DNA from: Candidatus Dormiibacterota bacterium
GTDB taxonomy: Bacteria; Chloroflexota; Dormibacteria; Aeolococcales; Bog-877
Assembly: GCA_003132265.1 (NCBI GenBank)
Contig: PKXE01000195.1
Span: forward strand, 38,806 to 44,184
DNA length: 5,379 nucleotides
Reading direction: 5' to 3'
The position numbers were made by a program, and so were the translations under genes. Each line of letters begins with the position of its first letter. Position 1 is the first letter of the stretch. This document shows positions 1-5,379 of this stretch, piece by piece. The notes under the pieces were generated by a model. It had not been told where the DNA came from. It worked only from the letters and a program-made list of their open reading frames with translations, and did no database searches.

Positions 1-167
1 GGCATCTGGCCGCCTTCGAAGCCTCTGGGCAAACTCCAAGAGGTCCGGGAGCCCTGGCCCTTCTGGCCCCGCCCGGCGGTCTTCCCGCCGCCGGCCGAGA
101 TCCCGCGACCAACCCGCTTGCGAGAGCGCCTGCTTCCGGCCGGTGGCTTTAGCTGGTCCAGCCTCAC
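1..167 (-). CDS. rplO: 50S ribosomal protein L15, 5' part
   Basis: L15 is an assembly protein of the large subunit that contacts many segments of 23S rRNA. Only the first 55 codons are in the window; the gene leaves at the low-coordinate edge. Starting at the GTG that overlaps the rpmD stop as GTGA, the protein reads [20 protein letters not shown], then [21 protein letters not shown] (21-41) and RGFEGGQM (48-55). These are the L15 N-terminal signature: an LKP.PGSR start, a glycine-rich basic arm and FEGGQMP. GGAG at 180-177 is 9 bases before the start. The usual partner downstream in spc operons would be secY, but that lies outside the window. Confidence 0.96.
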   Translation of the reverse strand, partial: MRLDQLKPPAGSRRSRKRVGRGISAGGGKTAGRGQKGQGSRTSWSLPRGFEGGQM

Positions 168-406
168 TTGCGCGAACTCCGCGCCGACCGCTTGGGGGCC
201 GGCGCTGAGGATAGCTCGACGTCTTCAACCTTGACCAGATGGCGCACGGCGACGACCATGCCCCGGATGGACGGGGAGTTCTGGTGCTCCACCGTCTGGT
301 GCAGCCGCCGCAGTCCGAGAGCCCGGATGGTCCGCTTCTGGTCATCGCCGTAACCGATCGCGCTCTTGACCCAGGTCACTCGCAAGCCCTGCGGCTCGTC
401 ACTCAC
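164..406 (-). CDS. rpmD: 50S ribosomal protein L30 with short basic C-terminal extension
   Basis: L30 is a small large-subunit protein that binds 23S rRNA near L15; it is absent from some bacterial lineages, so its presence has some taxonomic value. Residues 9-63 match the family: [11 protein letters not shown], then [42 protein letters not shown]. The product is 80 residues against the usual 58-62. About 7 extra residues are at the N-terminus and 17 at the C-terminus ([16 protein letters not shown]), rich in Ser, Ala, Lys and Arg. The GTG start overlaps the rpsE stop by 8 bases and has a strong ribosome binding site. A GTG at codon 10 is a less likely start. The stop shares GTGA with rplO. 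Confidence 0.96.
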   Translation of the reverse strand: MSDEPQGLRVTWVKSAIGYGDDQKRTIRALGLRRLHQTVEHQNSPSIRGMVVAVRHLVKVEDVELSSAPAPKRSARSSRK

Positions 407-959
407 CGCCCGCCTCCTCGGACCCGACCGCCGTCTGCGAAGGTCTGAGCCCTAACTCGGCCAGGGTCTTCCCCCGGAGGCGAGCGACGGTCTCGGCGGT
501 ACGGAGCTCACGCAGGGCCGCCATGGTGGCCCTCACGGTGTTGATGGGATTGTCGGTGCCGAGTGACTTGGTGAGGATGTCCTTGATCCCGGCCAGCTCT
601 ACGACTGCCCGCATCGCGCCCCCCGAGATCACCCCGGTTCCCGGCGAGGCCGGGCGTAGGAGGACCTTGGCGGCTCCCTGCTTGCGGAGCACCTCATGGG
701 GGATGGTGCGCCCCACCATCGGCACTCGGATCATGTGCTTCTTGGCGTCGTCGACCCCCTTGCGGATCGCCTCGGGAACCTCGCCGGCCTTACCGAGACC
801 GGCACCCACCCGACCCGCGCCATCGCCGACCACCACCAGAGCACTAAAGGAGAAACGACGTCCTCCCTTGACCACCTTGGAGACGCGATTGAGGTTGACC
901 ACGCGCTCGGTCAGCTCCCCCCGCGCGTCCCGGTCGGGGCGCGACATGTTCATGCTCAT
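399..959 (-). CDS. rpsE: 30S ribosomal protein S5
   Basis: S5 lies at the mRNA entry side of the small subunit and takes part in decoding accuracy and mRNA unwinding. The 186 residues contain the N-terminal S5 domain with [23 protein letters not shown] (24-46), the loop region known for spectinomycin-resistance changes, then [20 protein letters not shown] (49-68) and the C-terminal domain with [25 protein letters not shown] (101-125), NPINTVRAT (137-145) and RGKTLAELG (162-170). A short acidic tail follows. Three in-frame ATGs lie at 959, 953 and 947 and a TTG at 962. GAAGG at 971-967 is 7 bases before the first ATG, which is chosen here. The stop overlaps rpmD by 8 bases. Confidence 0.97.
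   Translation of the reverse strand: MSMNMSRPDRDARGELTERVVNLNRVSKVVKGGRRFSFSALVVVGDGAGRVGAGLGKAGEVPEAIRKGVDDAKKHMIRVPMVGRTIPHEVLRKQGAAKVLLRPASPGTGVISGGAMRAVVELAGIKDILTKSLGTDNPINTVRATMAALRELRTAETVARLRGKTLAELGLRPSQTAVGSEEAGGE
413..419 (-). promoter_or_regulatory. Strong ribosome binding site of rpmD inside rpsE
   Basis: GAGGAGG on the coding strand lies 6 bases before a GTG at 406. It is the clearest Shine-Dalgarno motif in the window and decides the rpmD start, which overlaps the end of rpsE. Confidence 0.8.
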
Positions 960-969
960 CAAATAGCCT

Positions 970-1326
970 TCAGAATTCCAGACCGGCCTCGCGGGCCGCG
1001 TCGGCTAGGGCTTGGACCCGCCCATGGTACAGGTAGCCTCCTCGATCGAAGACCACCTGCTTGATGCCAGCCGCCAGCGCGCGCTCGCCGACGACCTTGC
1101 CCACTACCGCGGCACTGGCCCGGGTGGCGCCCTTGGCGTTGAGGGTTGGCTCCGCGGTGCTGGCAGCAGCCAGGGTGCGGCCGGTGCCGTCATCCACCAC
1201 CTGGGCATAGACGTGGCGCAGGCTGCGGAAGACGCAGAGCCGGGGCCGCAAGCTGGAACCGGTGACTCGAGAGCGCACCCGCCGGTGCCGATGCTGACGT
1301 GCTCCGCCTCTTTCAACTTGAGTCAT
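970..1326 (-). CDS. rplR: 50S ribosomal protein L18
   Basis: L18 binds 5S rRNA together with L5 and anchors it in the central protuberance. The 118 residues match the family (about 115-122). The basic, arginine- and histidine-rich N-terminus ([12 protein letters not shown]) is the rRNA-binding arm. It is followed by [20 protein letters not shown] (27-46), the TLAAAST stretch (51-57), the Ala-rich [14 protein letters not shown] helix (75-88) and [26 protein letters not shown] closing the protein (93-118). The ATG is three bases after the rplF TAA, and AAGG at 1338-1335 gives an 8-base spacing. Confidence 0.98.
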   Translation of the reverse strand: MTQVERGGARQHRHRRVRSRVTGSSLRPRLCVFRSLRHVYAQVVDDGTGRTLAAASTAEPTLNAKGATRASAAVVGKVVGERALAAGIKQVVFDRGGYLYHGRVQALADAAREAGLEF

Positions 1327-1329
1327 GAT

Positions 1330-1878
1330 TTAGGCCTTAGCTCCCTTGCCGCTCTTGCCGGCCTTGCGACGAACGACCTCGCCCCGGTAGCGCACACCCT
1401 TCCCCTTGTAGGGCTCGGGCTTGCGGGTAGCTCGGATCCGGGCCGCGGTCTGACCCACCAGTTGCTTGTCGTTGCCGAGCACGGCGATCCGGGTGGGTTC
1501 GGGGACTTCGATCTTGATCCCCGTTGGCGGAGTCATCCGGATCGGGTGCGAGTAGCCCAGCGCCAGCTGCAGATCGGAACCCTGGAGGGATGCCCGGTAG
1601 CCGACACCCTGGAGCTCCAGTTCCTTGCGGTAGCCGGTCGTCACCCCGGTGACCATATTGGCGACCAGGGTCCGAGTCAGCCCGTGCAGGGAGCGGTGCG
1701 GCGCCGAGTCGGTGGGACGTTCCACCAGGACCTGCCCGCCCTCCTGGCGGACTGTGATCACCGCCGGCAATTCCCGGCTCAGCTCGCCGCGCGGACCGAC
1801 CACCGACACCGAGTTACCGAGCACGGTCACGGTGACCCCCTCGGGCACGGGGATAGGCGCTCTTCCAATCCTGGACAT
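1330..1878 (-). CDS. rplF: 50S ribosomal protein L6
   Basis: L6 has two similar domains and binds 23S rRNA at the base of the stalk, near the sarcin-ricin loop and the elongation-factor site. The 182 residues are standard. It opens [15 protein letters not shown], then [13 protein letters not shown] (26-38), [30 protein letters not shown] (67-96, split between the domains), LGYSHPI (107-113) and the signature [14 protein letters not shown] at 154-167, ending in a lysine-rich tail. The start is seven bases after the rpsH TAA. The nearest purine motif, GAGG at 1897-1894, is about 15 bases away, so initiation probably depends on coupling to rpsH translation. Confidence 0.98.
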   Translation of the reverse strand: MSRIGRAPIPVPEGVTVTVLGNSVSVVGPRGELSRELPAVITVRQEGGQVLVERPTDSAPHRSLHGLTRTLVANMVTGVTTGYRKELELQGVGYRASLQGSDLQLALGYSHPIRMTPPTGIKIEVPEPTRIAVLGNDKQLVGQTAARIRATRKPEPYKGKGVRYRGEVVRRKAGKSGKGAKA

Positions 1879-1885
1879 CAGCTGG

Positions 1886-2281
1886 TTACCAGACCTCGGC
1901 TAGGACTTCGCCGCCCAGGTGCTGCTGGCGCGCTTCGCGGCCGGTCATGATCCCCTTGGAGGTCGAGACCACCGACACCCCGAGGCCGCCGAAGACCCGA
2001 GGGATCGACTGGCTGCCCCGATACACGCGCAGACCCGGCTTGCTGATCCGGCGGAGCCCCGTGAGCGGCTTGCCCTGGGGGGTGCGCCGTTTGAACTCCA
2101 GCCAGAGCTGGGGGTGCCCCTCGGCTTCCGACAGGCCGTAGCCCTGGATGTACCCCTCGTCCTGGAGGACGCGGGCGATCTCCGCCTTCACCTTGCTGGC
2201 CGGCATCTCCACCCGGTCGTGGCCCGCCAGGTTGGCGTTACGGAGCCGGGTCAACATGTCGGCGATGGGATCGCTCAGCAT
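1886..2281 (-). CDS. rpsH: 30S ribosomal protein S8
   Basis: S8 is a primary 16S rRNA-binding protein that organises the central domain; in E. coli it also represses its own operon by binding the mRNA near the L5 start. The 131 residues match the usual length. Landmarks are [17 protein letters not shown] (1-17), the [19 protein letters not shown] stretch (27-45), ISKPGLRVY (79-87), [25 protein letters not shown] (94-118) and GGEVLAEVW at the C-terminus, the RNA-binding end. The open frame reaches 2539, but the family start fixes the ATG at 2281, seven bases after rpsN. Only a weak purine run (GAGAG at 2289-2285) serves as ribosome binding site. I saw no clear S8 target structure at the rplE start. 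Confidence 0.98.
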   Translation of the reverse strand: MLSDPIADMLTRLRNANLAGHDRVEMPASKVKAEIARVLQDEGYIQGYGLSEAEGHPQLWLEFKRRTPQGKPLTGLRRISKPGLRVYRGSQSIPRVFGGLGVSVVSTSKGIMTGREARQQHLGGEVLAEVW

Positions 2282-2288
2282 TGTCTCT

Positions 2289-2474
2289 CTACCAACTCGA
2301 CTTGCGGATCCCAGGGATCTGTCCCTGGGAGGCACGGATTCTAAAGCAGATCCGGCAGAGCCCAAATTTGCGCATGTAACCACGCGGCCGGCCGCAGAGA
2401 TTGCAGCGGCTGCGTGCCTGCACGGGGAAGCGCGGGGCCCGCCGACTGGCCATGATCTTGGACTTTTTGGCCAC
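2289..2474 (-). CDS. rpsN: 30S ribosomal protein S14, zinc-binding type
   Basis: S14 sits in the head of the small subunit near S3 and S10 and is needed for late assembly. At 61 residues this is the short type (often named type Z), not the roughly 100-residue E. coli form. Cys24, Cys27, Cys40 and Cys43 make the CxxC...CxxC zinc site in RCNLCGRP...FGLCRICF, and the end [11 protein letters not shown] is the family signature. The GTG start gives the canonical 61-residue length and the usual MAKKS beginning. The gene lies 12 bases after rplE, the longest gap in the window. A cysteine-free, zinc-independent copy may exist elsewhere in the genome, but nothing here shows it. A small hairpin in the 3' end is listed separately. 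Confidence 0.98.
   Translation of the reverse strand: MAKKSKIMASRRAPRFPVQARSRCNLCGRPRGYMRKFGLCRICFRIRASQGQIPGIRKSSW
2309..2330 (-). repeat. Perfect 9-bp inverted repeat with 4-base loop at the 3' end of rpsN
   Basis: The arms 2309-2317 and 2322-2330 are exact reverse complements (tcccaggga and tccctggga) around a 4-base loop. In the transcript this would be a compact hairpin ending 27 bases before the rpsH start. It codes for the conserved S14 SQGQIPG motif, so the pairing may simply follow from codon choice. No T-run follows, so it is not a terminator. Confidence 0.55.
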
Positions 2475-2480
2475 TGGCCG

Positions 2481-2487
2481 CCCTCCC
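2481..2487 (-). promoter_or_regulatory. Strong ribosome binding site of rpsN
   Basis: GGGAGGG on the coding strand begins at the last base of the rplE TAG stop and lies 6 bases before a GTG. It decides the rpsN start in favour of the GTG at 2474 over the in-frame ATG seven codons later. Confidence 0.75.
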
Positions 2488-3044
2488 TAGCGCCGGAACG
2501 GCATGCCGAGAGCGGCCAGCAGGCTGCGTCCCTCGGCATCCGTCTTCGCGGTGGTTACGATGGTTATCTCCATCCCCCTCAGCTTGTCAATCTTGTCGTA
2601 ATCGATCTCCGGGAAAACCAACTGCTCAACCAGGCCCAGAGTCAGGTTACCGTGCCCGTCGAAGCGGGCCACCACGCCTCGGAAGTCGCGGATTCGGGGT
2701 AGCGCGATGCTCACCAATCGATCCATGAACTCGTACATTCGGGTGCCCCGGAGAGTCACCTTGAGCCCGACCGGCATCCCCTCGCGCAGTTTGAAGGCCG
2801 CAACCGACTTGCGCGCCTTGCGCACCGAGGGCTGTTGCCCAGTGATGATTCGCAGGTCCAAGGTGGCGGCGTCCAGGGCACGCCCGTTCGCGCTGGCTTC
2901 GCCGATCCCAATGTTGACCACGACCTTTTCCAGCTTGGGCACCTGCATGACATTGAGGTAGCCAAACTCGGTGACCAAGCCGGGGACCACGGTCTCCCGG
3001 TAGCTCTCCAGCAACCTGGGGGTGGCGACAGCAGGACTGCTCAT
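2487..3044 (-). CDS. rplE: 50S ribosomal protein L5
   Basis: L5 binds 5S rRNA and, with L18 (also in this window), places the 5S particle in the central protuberance; it also touches the P-site tRNA. The 185 residues are near the usual 179-187. Landmarks are [21 protein letters not shown] (26-46), [21 protein letters not shown] (67-87), G.KVTLRG..M.EF (93-106), PRIRDFRG (116-123), FPEIDYDK (144-151), [21 protein letters not shown] (156-176) and PFRR at the end. The frame is open further upstream, but the ATG at 3044 overlaps the rplX stop as ATGA and matches the family start. GAGG at 3059-3056 is 11 bases away, a rather long spacing. The loop after FRG is one residue shorter than in E. coli L5. 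Confidence 0.98.
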   Translation of the reverse strand: MSSPAVATPRLLESYRETVVPGLVTEFGYLNVMQVPKLEKVVVNIGIGEASANGRALDAATLDLRIITGQQPSVRKARKSVAAFKLREGMPVGLKVTLRGTRMYEFMDRLVSIALPRIRDFRGVVARFDGHGNLTLGLVEQLVFPEIDYDKIDKLRGMEITIVTTAKTDAEGRSLLAALGMPFRR

Positions 3045-3421
3045 GCCCGAGGCGGCCTCAGGTAAGCCTGATCGCACCGCTTGCAATAGGCCACGAAATG
3101 ATCGCCCTCGAGGCGCCGGCCCAGCCTCGTTGGCTGGTCGCAGTTGAGGCAGATCAATTGCACGTTGCTGTAGTGCAGCGGCGCGGGGAAGTCGATGACT
3201 CCCCCCTGCATCGCGGTGGTGCCTCCGCGGCGAGCACCGGCCCGCTGGTGGCGCTTTCGGATGTTGATCCCGTTCACTACGATGCGCTGCTCGGCTGAGA
3301 GGGTCCGCTCGACCACCCCGCGCTTGCCCCGCTCGGCGCCCGAGATGACCACAACGGTATCCCCGGAACGGATGTCGAGGGCCCGCACATGCGGCAGCGG
3401 CTCGTGGCGACGGCGGCGCAT
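3041..3421 (-). CDS. rplX: 50S ribosomal protein L24, cysteine-containing form
   Basis: L24 is an early-assembling 23S rRNA-binding protein near the exit tunnel. A KOW-type segment is visible: [19 protein letters not shown] (17-35), followed by [13 protein letters not shown] (48-60) and the [11 protein letters not shown] stretch (84-94). Cysteines at 91, 94, 113 and 116 form a CxxC...CxxC pair around [11 protein letters not shown], a likely zinc ribbon as known in some L24 lineages and absent from E. coli L24. The 126 residues exceed the usual 100-110. Some of the excess is an arginine-rich N-terminal piece ([11 protein letters not shown]) and some is the LRPPRA end. A GTG at codon 12 is a possible alternative start, but the ribosome binding site and 3-base spacing favour the ATG. 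The stop shares ATGA with rplE. Confidence 0.96.
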   Translation of the reverse strand: MRRRRHEPLPHVRALDIRSGDTVVVISGAERGKRGVVERTLSAEQRIVVNGINIRKRHQRAGARRGGTTAMQGGVIDFPAPLHYSNVQLICLNCDQPTRLGRRLEGDHFVAYCKRCDQAYLRPPRA

Positions 3422-3424
3422 AAC

Positions 3425-3793
3425 CTAGAGCACCTCCGGCGCCAAGGAGACGATCTTCATGAAGTTCCGTTCCCGAAGCTCGCGGGCCACCGGCCCGAAG
3501 ATCCGGGTACCGCGAGGATTGTTCTGGGGGTTAATCAGCACCGCAGCGTTGTCGTCGAATCGAATCCTGGTGCCGTCCGGCCGCCGACATTCCTTGGCGG
3601 TCCGAACCACCACCGCCTTGACCACGTCGCCCTTCTTAACCCCGGAGTTGGGCTGGGCGACCTTGACAGCGGCCACGATGACATCGCCCAAGGAGGCATA
3701 GCGGCGAGCCGAGCCGCCCATCACTCTGATGCAGAGGATCTCTCTGGCCCCGCTGTTGTCAGCCACCTTGAGCACCGTCTCCTGTTGGATCAC
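3425..3793 (-). CDS. rplN: 50S ribosomal protein L14
   Basis: L14 binds 23S rRNA at the subunit interface and takes part in inter-subunit bridges; it also contacts L19 and the silencing factor RsfS. The 122 residues equal the standard length and align end to end with the family: [18 protein letters not shown] (5-22), [12 protein letters not shown] (26-37), [17 protein letters not shown] (52-68), the RRPDG...[11 protein letters not shown] stretch (70-88), [15 protein letters not shown] (93-107) and [12 protein letters not shown] at the end. The start codon is GTG, fixed by the universally conserved beginning of the protein. It lies three bases after the rpsQ stop; purine-rich GAGAGGG at 3811-3805 and AGG at 3802-3800 lie upstream. 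The gene is the classic first gene of spc, but no promoter fits in the 3-base gap. Confidence 0.98.
   Translation of the reverse strand: MIQQETVLKVADNSGAREILCIRVMGGSARRYASLGDVIVAAVKVAQPNSGVKKGDVVKAVVVRTAKECRRPDGTRIRFDDNAAVLINPQNNPRGTRIFGPVARELRERNFMKIVSLAPEVL
3431..3437 (-). promoter_or_regulatory. Ribosome binding site of rplX inside rplN
   Basis: GGAGGTG on the coding strand lies in the last codons of rplN, 9 bases before the rplX ATG. It supports the ATG at 3421 as the start, even though this adds about a dozen residues before the usual start of L24 homology. Confidence 0.65.
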
Positions 3794-3796
3794 TGA

Positions 3797-4069
3797 CTAC
3801 CTGGCCCTCTCGACAATCTCGAGCACGCGCCAGCGCTTGGTGCGGCTGAGCGGCCGGGTTTCCATGATCCGGACCCGATCGCCGGTGTGGCACTCGTTAG
3901 TCTCGTCGTGAGCCTGAAAGCGGTGACTGCGCCGGAGCACCTTGCGATAGAGGGGGTGGGCGCGCAGGTCCTCGACCTCAACCACCACCGTCTTCTCCAT
4001 CTTGTCGCTGACAACCATGCCCACCCGCACCTTGCGGCGTTCCCGCACGACCGGAGTCACCTCGGTCAT
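3797..4069 (-). CDS. rpsQ: 30S ribosomal protein S17
   Basis: S17 is a primary 16S rRNA-binding protein with an OB fold that helps start assembly of the body of the small subunit. The 90-residue product shows the family landmarks in order: [19 protein letters not shown] (12-30), [11 protein letters not shown] (38-48), AHDE (53-56), [13 protein letters not shown] (63-75) and [10 protein letters not shown] (78-87). The first 10 residues are variable, as usual. The frame stays open upstream to 4333, but the S17 homology and the ATGA overlap with rpmC fix the start at 4069; GGAG at 4080-4077 is 7 bases away. The stop is TAG, three bases before rplN. Confidence 0.98.
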   Translation of the reverse strand: MTEVTPVVRERRKVRVGMVVSDKMEKTVVVEVEDLRAHPLYRKVLRRSHRFQAHDETNECHTGDRVRIMETRPLSRTKRWRVLEIVERAR

Positions 4070-4293
4070 CCCGGCTCTCCCGACATGTCGGCGATCGCCC
4101 GGGCCCGCATCAGCGTGTGTACCCGGGCGATCCCACGCCGGACCTCGCGGATGCGCCGGTGCTGCTCCAACTGGCCGGTCGCGCGCTGCAGCCGCAATTG
4201 GAGCAATTCCTGACGGCGGTCTCGAAGCGCCTCCTCCAGACCGATGTCGTCTAGCTCCCGCAGCTGTTGGACATCGACGGCCTGCTTGGTCAT
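4066..4293 (-). CDS. rpmC: 50S ribosomal protein L29
   Basis: L29 is a small two-helix protein on the large-subunit surface beside the polypeptide exit tunnel, near the docking site of trigger factor and signal recognition particle. The 75-residue product has the family pattern: an LREL-type helix start, [16 protein letters not shown] (21-36), [21 protein letters not shown] (38-58), then a short C-terminal piece MSGEPG beyond the usual end. Family members are mostly 60-75 residues. The start ATG shares ATGA with the rplP stop, and GGAAGG at 4305-4300 is a well-placed ribosome binding site (6 bases). The stop in turn shares ATGA with rpsQ. The 3' end holds a perfect 11-bp inverted repeat, listed separately. 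Confidence 0.97.
   Translation of the reverse strand: MTKQAVDVQQLRELDDIGLEEALRDRRQELLQLRLQRATGQLEQHRRIREVRRGIARVHTLMRARAIADMSGEPG
4093..4132 (-). repeat. Perfect 11-bp inverted repeat within rpmC, upstream of rpsQ
   Basis: The arms at 4093-4103 (gatcgcccggg) and 4122-4132 (cccgggcgatc) are exact reverse complements separated by 18 bases. In the transcript they could form a GC-rich stem whose base lies 23 bases before the rpsQ start codon. The arms code for Ile-Ala-Arg and Arg-Ala-Ile in L29. There is no T-run after the stem on the coding strand, so it is not an intrinsic terminator. It could affect rpsQ translation or be a coincidence of GC-rich coding sequence. Confidence 0.6.
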
Positions 4294-4724
4294 TCGCCGC
4301 CTTCCGAGGTGCCGGCCTCTTCACGCGCGACAAAGCGGGTCTTCACCGGCAGCTTGTGAGCCGCCAGGCGCATCGCTTCCTTCGCGGTATCCAAGCCCAC
4401 TCCATCCATTTCAAAAAGGATCCGCCCCGGCAGGACCACGCTCACCCAGCCCTCGGGATTCCCCTTGCCAGACCCCATTCGGGTCTCAGCGGGCTTCTTC
4501 GTGATCGGCTTATCCGGGAAAACTCGAATCCAGATCTTACCGCCTCGGCGCACGTGCCTGGTCATCGCCCTTCGGGCCGCCTCGATCTGGCGGTTGGTCA
4601 TCCAACAGGGCTCCAGGGCCTGTAGACCATACGGACCGAAGGCCAGTGATGACCCCCGATAGGCGGCGCCCGTCATGCGCCCGCGATGTTGCTTGCGATG
4701 CCGAGGACGGCGGGGGATCAACAT
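4290..4724 (-). CDS. rplP: 50S ribosomal protein L16
   Basis: L16 is a late-assembling large-subunit protein near the A-site tRNA and the peptidyl-transferase centre. The 144-residue product is close to the usual 136-145. It opens MLIPRR...HRKQHRGR, then has GLQALEP (33-39), the [13 protein letters not shown] block (45-57), [13 protein letters not shown] (61-73), the [13 protein letters not shown] loop (76-88) that contains the conserved arginine region of L16, and PGRILFE (99-105). The ATG lies one base after the rpsC stop. The motif AAGAGGG at 4739-4733 gives a spacing of 8 bases and supports this start over an in-frame ATG nine codons upstream, inside rpsC. The last dozen residues ([11 protein letters not shown]) are acidic and glycine-rich, a modest tail. 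The stop overlaps the rpmC start by 4 bases. Confidence 0.98.
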   Translation of the reverse strand: MLIPRRPRHRKQHRGRMTGAAYRGSSLAFGPYGLQALEPCWMTNRQIEAARRAMTRHVRRGGKIWIRVFPDKPITKKPAETRMGSGKGNPEGWVSVVLPGRILFEMDGVGLDTAKEAMRLAAHKLPVKTRFVAREEAGTSEGGE

Positions 4725-4725
4725 C

Positions 4726-5379
4726 TCAGGCGCCCTCTTGAGGTTCGTCAACCGCCGGTTTTACCGCCCGCGTGCGGGGAGTAGCTGGCTTCTTCGGGGA
4801 CGCTGCAGCCGTTGCCTTGGGAGCGGCGCGCCTCGGCGTGGTCGACTCGGTGGCGGCGGGTTTCGTGGCGCGGCTCACCGCTTCCACCTCGCCAGCTGGG
4901 GCACGCTCAGCCGCTTTGACACGGACCCTGGGCTTGGGCTTGGGCTTGGGCGCGGCCGCCGCAGCCAAGGCATCGGCCCCGGCGCCTGGGACCGCCGACC
5001 CCTCGGTCACCACCTCAGCCGCCTGGTCGGCGGCAGGGCTAACTTCGGCAGACACCACCACCGGCGCGGCTTCGGGCAGGCTTAGCGCCGGAGCCGAATC
5101 GACCGCGACCGCCGGCCCCGAGGGCGCCTCAGGAGGGGGCACGGCCGTCACCTGAGGTTCGGTGAAATCGCCCTTGTAGATCCAGGCGCTGACCCCGATC
5201 TGGCCGAAGGTGGTCTTGGCCTCGGCCTGGCCGAAGTCGATGTCAGCCCTAAGGGTGTGCAGGGGCACTCGACCGTCACGGTCCCACTCGCGCCGACTCA
5301 TGTCTCCGCCGCCGAGTCGGCCCGAGACTTGGATCCGCACCCCTTTGGCGCCGGCCCGCATCGAGCGCATTACCGACTG
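4726..5379 (-). CDS. rpsC: 30S ribosomal protein S3, 3' part, with long low-complexity C-terminal tail
   Basis: S3 helps form the mRNA entry channel on the head of the small subunit. The gene runs off the high-coordinate edge, so only its last 217 codons are seen and the KH domain is missing. Visible residues 1-72 match the conserved S3 C-terminal domain: GAKG, then [22 protein letters not shown], and WIYKGDF at 66-72. In E. coli S3 only about 25 residues follow that last motif. Here about 145 follow. Residues 73-143 are Ala/Pro/Val-rich with nine acidic and no basic residues; 144-217 are Lys/Arg/Pro/Ala-rich, opening with alternating Pro-Lys. The reading frame stays open to a TGA one base before rplP, so the tail is a true part of the gene rather than an artefact of a missed stop. 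If the missing part is of usual size the whole protein would be about 350 residues (inference). The tail is probably disordered; its function is unknown. Confidence 0.97.
   Translation of the reverse strand, partial: QSVMRSMRAGAKGVRIQVSGRLGGGDMSRREWDRDGRVPLHTLRADIDFGQAEAKTTFGQIGVSAWIYKGDFTEPQVTAVPPPEAPSGPAVAVDSAPALSLPEAAPVVVSAEVSPAADQAAEVVTEGSAVPGAGADALAAAAAPKPKPKPRVRVKAAERAPAGEVEAVSRATKPAATESTTPRRAAPKATAAASPKKPATPRTRAVKPAVDEPQEGA
4930..4950. repeat. Short tandem hexamer repeat coding Pro-Lys alternation
   Basis: Three and a half head-to-tail copies of gggctt (plus-strand reading) lie inside the rpsC tail. Read on the coding strand they give alternating CCC and AAG codons, that is Pro-Lys-Pro-Lys-Pro-Lys-Pro. 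The repeat sits exactly where the tail switches from acidic to basic. Identical codons in each copy suggest recent slippage expansion, though conserved coding could also keep it. Confidence 0.85.

Noticed and set aside
1882..1892. Palindrome ctggttaccag at the rpsH-rplF junction as a possible operator or hairpin
   Set aside because: Its arms are separated by only one base so it cannot form a stable RNA hairpin, and it is short enough to be chance.
1012..1950. Long plus-strand open frame of 312 codons opposite rplR, rplF and the end of rpsH
   Set aside because: It lies fully antisense to three clear ribosomal genes and shows no recognisable domain. Long antisense open frames are expected in GC-rich coding DNA.
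2282..2330. Hairpin at the end of rpsN as a transcription terminator
   Set aside because: No T-run follows the stem on the coding strand, and terminating here would cut off essential downstream ribosomal genes.
2282..2539. Upstream extension of the S8 frame
   Set aside because: The added residues overlap rpsN in another frame and do not resemble S8; the [10 protein letters not shown] start is canonical.
4081..4090. Ten-base palindrome cgacatgtcg near the end of rpmC
   Set aside because: It is short, lies in coding sequence, and has no partner copy in the window that I could see.
4070..4333. Upstream extension of the S17 frame
   Set aside because: The added 88 residues lie out of frame over rpmC and have no S17 homology; the ATGA start at 4069 fits the family and has a ribosome binding site.
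4002..4625. Plus-strand open frame of 207 codons opposite rpsQ, rpmC and rplP
   Set aside because: It crosses three real genes on the other strand, is Arg/Pro/Ala-rich as antisense frames in GC-rich DNA tend to be, and has no family signature.
1..5379. A hidden novel system, mobile element, CRISPR array or RNA gene
   Set aside because: Every part of the window is accounted for by ribosomal-protein genes with gaps of at most 12 bases; no direct-repeat array, transposase, or tRNA-like fold was seen.

Overview
The window is a stretch of a bacterial ribosomal-protein operon, the S10/spc type of cluster. All of it is coded on the minus strand, so transcription runs from high to low coordinates. 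In transcription order the genes are rpsC (3' part only), rplP, rpmC, rpsQ, rplN, rplX, rplE, rpsN, rpsH, rplF, rplR, rpsE, rpmD and rplO (5' part only). This is the textbook order of the end of the S10 operon running straight into the spc operon. Twelve genes are complete and two are cut by the window edges. Every product was recognised from conserved family sequence read by eye; no database search was run.

The genes are packed extremely tightly. Five junctions overlap (four by 4 bases as ATGA or GTGA, one by 8 bases), and the longest gap is 12 bases. There is no room for a promoter or terminator between genes, and none is seen. Most Shine-Dalgarno-like motifs sit inside the 3' end of the gene upstream, so translation is probably coupled along the transcript. 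Four genes start with GTG (rplN, rpsN, rpmD, rplO) and the rest with ATG.

The DNA is GC-rich. S14 is the short four-cysteine, zinc-binding form, and L24 carries a C-terminal CxxC...CxxC pair. L14, L16, S5 and L15 look like those of Gram-positive and related lineages. Together this suggests a high-GC member of the Terrabacteria, with Chloroflexota a reasonable guess and deep-branching Actinobacteriota an alternative. That placement is an inference and needs a tree.

The proteins work together in building the ribosome. S3, S5, S8, S14 and S17 belong to the 30S subunit; L5, L6, L14, L15, L16, L18, L24, L29 and L30 belong to the 50S subunit. The most unusual item is S3, which carries about 145 extra residues at its C-terminus, an acidic Ala/Pro-rich half followed by a basic Lys/Pro/Ala-rich half. 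Two perfect inverted repeats lie in coding sequence just upstream of the rpsQ and rpsH starts. No mobile element, CRISPR array, tRNA, rRNA, or undescribed system is visible.
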